DNA from: Glandiceps talaboti
Taxonomy: Eukaryota; Hemichordata; Enteropneusta; Spengelidae
Length of the DNA stretch: 64,000 bases
NCBI RefSeq assembly: GCF_964340395.1
Contig: NC_135558.1
Span: 7,938,501-8,002,500, forward strand
Direction of reading: 5' to 3'
Positions 12,241 to 64,000 of the stretch are shown here, piece after piece. Positions within the stretch are counted from its first letter, which is position 1. Every line of letters begins with the position of its first letter. The notes below the pieces were generated by a model, which saw only the letters and a program-made list of their open reading frames with translations, ran no database searches and was not told where the DNA came from. The position numbers and the translations under genes are program-made.

Positions 12241-12660
12241 GTCTGGATACTGAGATGGCGTCAAGATTTAATTTTATTGATACATGTATTCTGTTCAAAT
12301 AGATCTTGAAATTTGTAATTTTGTTTTCTTCAAGATTCTATGATGGCGTCAAGATCTCATTTCTTATTCTATCCTAATTATTCTAATAATGAATATCAGG
12401 AAGTTTGGTATTTTGTTTTCTGTAACTTAGTTTTTTTTCTTCAAGATACTGAGATGGCATCAAGATTTTATTTTCTTAATGTTCTGTAGTAATTGTTCAA
12501 ATAGATCTTGAAATTTGTAATTTTGTTTTCTGTAGGTTTTGTTTTCTTCAAGATGCTATGATGGTGTCACGATCTAATTTCTGTTATATTCTGTCGTAAT
12601 TTTCCCAATATGAATATCAGGAAATTTGAAATTTTGTTTTCTGTGATTTGTCATCAGACG
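12241..12660. repeat. Compound tandem repeat (about 2 x 200 bp, each two related halves)
   Basis: Four related units alternate as A-B-A-B. Each contains TCAAGAT then GAGATGGC or CTATGATGGYGTCA, followed by TTTGTAATTTTGTTTTCT. The A units share AAATAGATCTTGAAATTTG; the B units share GAATATCAGGAA. Confidence 0.75.
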
Positions 12661-15600
12661 TCATTTATCTTATGCCATGGTGGTCACTGCTTCATTAGAT
12701 TGTAAATTGCATTAGCAAAGGAGAACATTGATTATATTCACTAAGTGCTGTTGTAAGCGTCAAGGCACTATTTTGATGAAGATTGATAAAAATTATTTAT
12801 GAATAATATTTAATATCAGAAGTCTGATCATTCCAAGTCAGGATCAAACTTCTTTCTTGAATTTTAGAATTTAGATTTTCATATTCTTTGAAAATATTTT
12901 AAGTGAAATTAATGTGTTTGTAAATAAAGATTTTGGTAAAAAATAAAAATGTACAGGTTTTTAAAAATAGGCATACATGTAAATGGTATACATTAGTTCT
13001 GAGTTATATCATTTAGATGACTACTAACTAACATTATGCCTTGGGGTATTCTAGAACAGTCCAGGCAAAAATTGAAATTTTTTATTTGTTTCCTAAAACA
13101 TGATTTCAGATGATAAAGTACAAGTAGGTAGGCCAGCATTTCATTGTATTTTTGAAAAATTGGTGTGACGCTAAGACAGGATACTCGGTTGGTTACAATA
13201 CTTCTGTGGTAGTTTGATGAAGTGTAAACTAAGTAAATGAAGACAGTTATTATTATGTGCAGTAGACGAACACAATATGCAGACTGTACTACTGTGTCAA
13301 TTCAATCTACAATCTTAAAAGATCTGATTTCTGTGGAATGGGTGTTTAAAAATGACCAAATATACAGTAGTTTGGCAATGTAAAATTTAAAAAAAAAAAT
13401 TTTTACATCAAAATAGAAGTAAATTCTCACCACATTTTTACCCTTTTGAATGTTAAAAAAATATTTACGGTTGACTGCTTAAACTAGAGTAGGTATGGTT
13501 ATTGCAAACACACAATTATTTTTATTTGGCCTCATGATGAACTATTTATACATGTAGATTTCTTGCTGGACTTACTGTATACAGTATGTTCTTTTTATTT
13601 TTCCATGTATGAAATTTATCTAGACAGATTTTATAGGCAAATTGATGCATTTTCTATTTTATTTTGTAATAGCTCGTAACATTGTTATGTTTAGATTAAA
13701 AATCAAAATTGAATTATTTGCAGTAAATTGATCATCAAAGATTGATGAATATGCTAATTGAAATGATTATTGCATGTTTATATCATGAAAGATGTACAAG
13801 TGGTCAGTTTCTGTGATCATACAGTATTTTTAGGCTTGTCGTGAACACCTGTATGTTAGATTAGATTGTGCGGTAAGGAATATTGTAGTAAAAAGAAAGG
13901 AAATGTTGACATCTCAGTGACATACTTTATTTCTAAAAATCAGTTTAAAATTATCTTCCTTTAATATTATGAAATGTTGAAATAAAACATTATATCGCTT
14001 ACAGTGATGTTATTAGGTTGAATGTGTGAAATTATAATTTTCTTCCCTTATTTTTTTGAATGCTCGTCAAATATTGAATATGAAGATGCGATGGGTTTGG
14101 GTGTGGCATGTGTACGTGCGTATACTGCTGTTCTCTGCTCTACTGCAAGGAAAGTAGATTGAAAGCTCGATTTTTAAAAAATACGTTATAGAATATTGAT
14201 AGCAGATCGATTCTTAGCAGTTTCTTCATACTGGTATTAAATTCTAATTTATGTTCTAAATCTGGAGTTGAAAGAACAATGAGAAAGTAGGGTATGAGGT
14301 AATCCCCAGTTGTAAAATTTACTCAGGGCTGAAGAATCCTTGTATATGAGAATGTAGTAAAACATTTACATGATACTAGTTTAGCACATAATTATTAAAA
14401 TATGAATTGTAATTTAAGAGTGGGACCCTGGTAAAAATCCTGCGTACTCCCAGGTAGATTTTACCGCAGTTTTCATAATTGTATTGTATCTGCAGGGGTA
14501 TAGTAATTGTACTGTTCTTTGCAAAGTACTGCTATAATATCTACACAGGGAAGACATGTAATACCCATAACCACACTTATAAAGGAGTGCTATCCTGATT
14601 TGAACATTTTTACTACTATTTTTTTTCAATGGAGAATTATTTAATAATTATGGTATTGTAAATTCATGTGAAATGTTGTAATTATCTCTTGTGACTGAAA
14701 GATCTGTAGAATTGCATTTATGTATGTTGGTATAATAAATGAAGGTTTCGGATTGATATTTTTGCATGTAAGCATGGCATCAGGTCTAAGAAAACTGCAT
14801 GGACATCAGCCTGTGTTATAATTGGTTTAATGTATTTACCTGTAAGTAATCAATTTTAGCAATGTGAAAAAAAATTATGAATAAAAATATTTAAATCTGG
14901 ACTGCGACGCTTTCGAATGTGTCGCTACTATCAGTGACATATGAAAACACGAAATGTGAACTAAAGCATACAGTGATATTAGACTGTTGATAAAAGTAGC
15001 GTGACAGAAAATATGCAATCAAGCAGTATATGCACAATAGCTTTCCTCCATAGTCTAATTACAATGTATTGAATTTATGGTTTCGTATAACAAGGCCGTA
15101 CAATAGAAGAAGAATATTGGAGCAAGTTTTAATATGACACTGATGTCTTTTTTGAAATGTAGTTTTGTAACATCAATTTTATATTGATCAGAAACCCATG
15201 TAAAGAGGATCAATACTACGTATACTTATTACTGCAAGGCTGAAATATATTCAGCACTTGTTCATGAAAAAAACTGTTTGCGAAGGCCTATTTTTTTTTT
15301 TTTAATTCCTAGATGATACAGATGTACCTTCAAAAGGGAATCAGTGATAGCTGTACAAAAATTTATCTAACCCCCCCCCCAAAAAAAACAACAACAAAAA
15401 ACCCCCCAAAAAACCCCAACATATACAAATACAAACTGTGTACAGCTAACATGAAATAAAATGTTTGTAAAAATAAATATTTTCTGATGCGTATTATTAC
15501 AGAAAAATCAGACGACATCTACTTGTAATTCAAGTAATAATCATGTCCAGAAATAAAGGGCATATGTGAAAGAAAGTTAACAGATAAATGTCACAGGGTG

Positions 15601-16437
15601 GGGATGAAAAGGTTGTTACTATGGAAACCTAATGACATCAGATGTTTAATTTCTGTGAGAGGTACTTTGAGAGGTGCCGTGTTTTGAGAGTTAATATAAA
15701 CTGTGACTCATACATACATGTACACAGAGTGTAGTTGGAACATTGCAGCATTGTATGCTGAGCACAAGTAGGCTGTACATGATAAGCTTTGAATAGAGGA
15801 CTTATTCAGCATTCAGCTACTTTATGTATGAACTAATATAACTTTTATGGGTAAAAAGCAGTGGGTACTCTGAGGCAATTTGATACGCATGTACCACTGA
15901 TGCACAACACATTTTTGTGACTGAAAAGTTTGATGTTCTCCCTATCTCTTCCTCTAGCAGTGTGTGATCAGATGGCTCCAGGGGAACCTGCTAATGTTTA
16001 GTATTTTGACCCACACCAAAAATGATGTCTTTCACACTGAGTGCGACACAACCACTGGGCCTATAGGACACCCCAACATTTTACACAGTATATCCATATT
16101 ACAAAGAACATGTGTAGGACAGCAAAAGTAATATAGTCTTAAATTATGAAGTGACATTTCAAATAATAAATTCGTTGACAAAAAGTATAGGTAAGGTAAT
16201 CACGAGCAATCTGTCCAACGAATACCTGTGTACTGAAAATAGAACAATGTAAAGTTCAAATAAACGGTAAAGTATGCATAGAAAGATCTAAGAATCACGA
16301 CACATGCACCAAAAAGAACCCAAACACATAGGTTTATTAAACCTATGTAGGATCTATATGATATCTTACAAACTACCTGATTGTAAATTAGTTGTGAATG
16401 TTCTTTATTTTAGAGCAACTAGGAGAGAGAAAAGAAA

Positions 16438-60895
<44,458 letters not shown>

Positions 60896-61830
60896 CAGCT
60901 TCATCATTCGCATCACACGTAGCATCAGATTTATTCATTTATTGGTAGCGTTATTTAGTAGCAGATCACTGTCATCATGTTAAGTTCAGTTAGATCACTG
61001 ATATAATTGTATTTACTAGATGTTTTTAGATGACTACATTTGCCATTCAGCATGGGGAGGTATATACGTGTCAAAGTTTACAAGAAAGACTTCTTGCCGT
61101 CAAGCTTCAGAGGCCGAACTGATTAGTACCATTAATATGTGTGTGCATATTTTAGTACGTAAATATTACAAAATGAGATTGTTGTACTCAATGATATTAT
61201 ATTACAGTATGAATTCATCGTGCATGTTTTGTCAGTGAATTTATTAGTAGTTATGATAGAGTGATTTGTTTTCTACAGAGCCACACCAAAGTCAATATTT
61301 GTTTTACTATGAGAAAGAACGATGTGCTATGTGAATATTTCATACTGGTATGCTTTGAACTCGATACTCAATGAAATATTGTGCAGTGAGCTGATGCAAG
61401 GGGCAGCCTGTTAGACGCCCCTTATATACTCATTTACACATATTAGGAGCCCCTCACATCCATGGCGTGCCCTCGAGAATGTGCAGGTCCATTTACAAAC
61501 TGTATGCTTCTGATAAGTAGCTATGTTTAAAATTTGCATGAGATTACCTCTCGGAGGGTAAGATTTTAAAACGTAATGTAGTCATCAAGAAATCCACAAA
61601 ATGATTGTTCAGTTTTATTTCTTGGTACAGCAAAATCATATCATCTGACAAAGTACAACACCTGAACATTTTGGGGAATTCGTTGAGAATTACCTGTTTT
61701 GGTGAAATATGTTTTGACTTTGGTTTGGCCTTAAAGTTTAGAAATATTAAAGAATTGAACTGTTACAGCAAAGATAATGTAGTGTTAATTTTGTAGTCAT
61801 AATGATATGAAATACAACGTAAGTAATAAA
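60896..61830 (+). other. Alpha-spectrin 3' UTR with candidate poly(A) signal
   Basis: The first AATAAA in a plausible context is at 61824-61829 (AGTAATAAACATT). Another lies near 62258. The actual cleavage site is not determinable from sequence alone. Confidence 0.45.
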
Positions 61831-62390
61831 CATTAAAAATAGTATTGGATAAGGGTCATGATATCTACAATATTGATGTACATGTATAGTAGTCATGTTC
61901 TAATAATTGCACAATTCTCACACAAACATCCCTATACACAGTGAAATGAACTCTTCCACAAGCATTGAAATATGTTGACCAAACCAAATTTACTCAATGG
62001 AGAGGGGTGTATGTTAAGAAACATACAATTTTCGTAGTTCAGCACACAAATCAGTTACAGTTACTTGGTGGCAAAAAAAAGTGATCTCAGATCTGTAAGA
62101 GGAATGACAATGTTTTAAGATTGAGACATAACATTTTGAATGTTAGTTGTTGGTTCACTCCCAACAAGGCACGATCTGAGTTGATGGATTCTATATGTTC
62201 TTCTCATTCATGCATATTGCAAGCAGTAATGTTGAGCCGTGGCACTTCGTGTAATCTAATAAAACATTGTAGTGGTGTTAACAAAGAAATTTGGTGTCAT
62301 GATGTACTTCTTTTGTATGAGAGGATGAGTGTTAGTCTATTGCTGTCTGTGGCATCAAATCTCAAGATCTCTCTTTACGTCTAGCTCAAT

Positions 62391-62661
62391 GAGATCCTGA
62401 GATGAAATTACAAATTCAACCAAAGCCACCCACAAAGTCATTAACATCATGTCTTTGGTAATGGCATAATTCTGCCCTATGATAAGTTGGTGTATGTGTG
62501 GGACAGTTGGGTAATGTCCAAATATGGCATATTTGTCCACTCATGATGATATTGATTCTAACGGAGGTTTACTCATTTGCATGAACAACTTGTGGTTCTT
62601 GATTTCTCATTGAGCTGGATAGGGTGAAGAGATTATTCAATACCACAGGTAGCATCTAGAC
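62391..62661. mobile_element. Dispersed repeat, copy 2 (downstream of alpha-spectrin)
   Basis: Same-orientation match to 36297-36600, including GGTTTACTCATTTGCATGAA and TAGCATCTAGACTA. Confidence 0.7.
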
Positions 62662-64000
62662 TATGTGGAGTTAGCTCATGGCAGAAGACATTCAATCAAT
62701 TTTCCTGAATAGTATTTCCTGATGTTTAGCATGATTGATCTGAAGGCCCAGTATTGCTGTACCCGAGTGCATGTTAGGGGAATTTCTTGCTTGCCTGTTG
62801 GATGGGTCATCCAGTTTCATTTCATTACAGACCTGGTCAACCATCTCATATACTCTTAGTACATGCAAATCCATTTCATAATGCAAAGATGATGTCTTAC
62901 AAACGGTCAAAAAGCGATGTAGGTATAACGCCAGGGTGACACACCAACCCCTGAGGACACAAATACCATGGTTTGTGCACGTGTGAGTGGGAAATGAAAT
63001 GTCTGTACACAAGAGATCTGAAGCCTGGCAATATAATGAGGTTTGTCGGCGATATGGATTTTTATGCCATCTGCAAAAGCATTAGTGTAGAAACAGTATG
63101 CAACTGGATGACAATGTACAGTATATATACGCAGTAAGAGGTATATGAAACTGCAGATAGCTCTAAGAAACCACACCTGCCAAAACTCACGGAGGGAAAA
63201 CGCCAGTTTCTTCACAAGATATAATTAACACGTTATTAATATTATAACCTTTATTATTTAACACACTTTAAATAAAAAATACATAACAATATGTTTTTCA
63301 AAAACGTAAACTCACTAATACAGCTAAAATGATGTTGGTTTGGTATTTCACTCATGTGACATGATATTACACACACACTCAGACAACTTCTAATACAAAA
63401 GAAACGATGACATTGGTACTTTGCACAGTGGGGATGTAGAAGTAGTCAAGTTGAAATGTTGATTGTCTGGTACAAAATAAACCATTGCAGCCATTAAAAT
63501 CATCAAGTCCATATGTAATGTTTTCGTTAGCAGCCTGTTTCTACTGCACTGTGAAAGAATAGTTATGTTATCAGTGTTCAATGTGATTGGGCAAAGGATC
63601 TGATGTTTGTTGTGTCAGTTATTGTTAGTCTAGAGTTGAAATATGTATATCTTTGTGTCAAAAACGTAATAGTGTCCCATGGGTGAAACACCAAGCCTAC
63701 ATCATTTTAGCTATAACAATGGTCAAAATGCTGAAACAAATTTTTCTCAAATAGCTACATCTACAAACTTGTAAAGAATAAACATAACATGAAATGGAAA
63801 AGTTTTCTCTCAATCTGATATTGCTCCATATTAATTTGGTCCAGCCTTGTCGACTTCTGTTGTATGGAGGTAATATTTCAAATTTAACTGGAAATAGCAC
63901 CATCACTTCCAACATTTGACCTTCAGTGTTGTTACCTTGAAAATATTGAAAGAAAAAGTAGATTTAGTTCGTTTTGTATCCTGATTCCCACTTGTCTGTG
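62662..64000. other. Intergenic sequence, no gene recognised
   Basis: Short frames here have no recognisable domain. TTTATT at about 63248 would read as AATAAA on the minus strand, so a convergent gene's 3' end could enter from the right, but there is no coding support. Confidence 0.5.

Larger units (their letters stand above)
7070..16413 (+). other. Alpha-spectrin intron 1 (inferred)
   Basis: About 9.3 kb of AT-rich sequence with no conserved reading frame on either strand. It contains an inverted-repeat element (9600-9772), a compound tandem repeat (12241-12660), an AC-rich patch (15370-15420) and many TACATGTA palindromes. Long first introns are usual for this gene and often hold enhancers, but I see no specific site. 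Confidence 0.5.

Noticed and set aside
62692-63215. Two minus-strand frames of about 100 residues near the right edge
   Set aside because: They overlap in different frames, lack any domain or splice context and have ordinary intergenic composition.

Overview
The window is animal nuclear DNA: AT-rich, low gene density, long introns, many microsatellites and short palindromic transposon remnants. It holds two protein genes in head-to-head arrangement. No prokaryotic feature, RNA gene or CRISPR array is visible. The protein sequences are of non-vertebrate bilaterian type: the alpha-spectrin lacks the vertebrate calpain/calmodulin insert. The frequent TACATGTA and TACCGGTA palindromes suggest a marine invertebrate (lophotrochozoan or ambulacrarian), but I cannot name the species.

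Left edge, minus strand (1-3662): the 5' part of a Polycomb-like gene (PHF1/MTF2/PHF19 family, an accessory subunit of PRC2). Four coding exons encode a Tudor domain and the start of the first PHD finger, and the gene runs off the left edge. A probable 5' leader exon ends at 3662. From 3663 to about 6950 lie microsatellites and several fold-back elements.

Middle, plus strand (about 7000-61830): one complete alpha-spectrin gene. I placed 46 coding exons with GT-AG introns whose phases all match. They encode 2410 residues (stop at 60893-60895), against about 2415 in fly and 2472 in human alpha-II spectrin. The order is: lone N-terminal helix C (partner site for beta-spectrin), spectrin repeats, SH3 domain (about 970-1025), more repeats, then two canonical EF-hand loops (2274-2285, 2317-2328) and a degenerate C-terminal calmodulin-like part. 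A likely non-coding first exon ends at 7069, 9.3 kb upstream of the start codon. A 3' UTR runs to about 61830.

The most interesting layer lies inside the introns: four candidate in-frame microexons of 18, 21, 33 and 24 nt. One would insert 11 residues into the n-Src loop of the SH3 domain and lies between a CATA array and a CA array. Another sits exactly where mammalian alpha-II spectrin has a short alternative insert and resembles it. A third adds exactly one heptad (7 residues) to a repeat helix. Together they suggest a tissue-regulated splicing programme for this scaffold.

The introns also carry several families of small inverted-repeat elements, a nine-copy 48-bp minisatellite, a CCCTAT-type hexamer array, a repeat-rich block at 45.0-47.3 kb and a triplicated 3' splice site. 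Downstream of 61830 I see no convincing gene.
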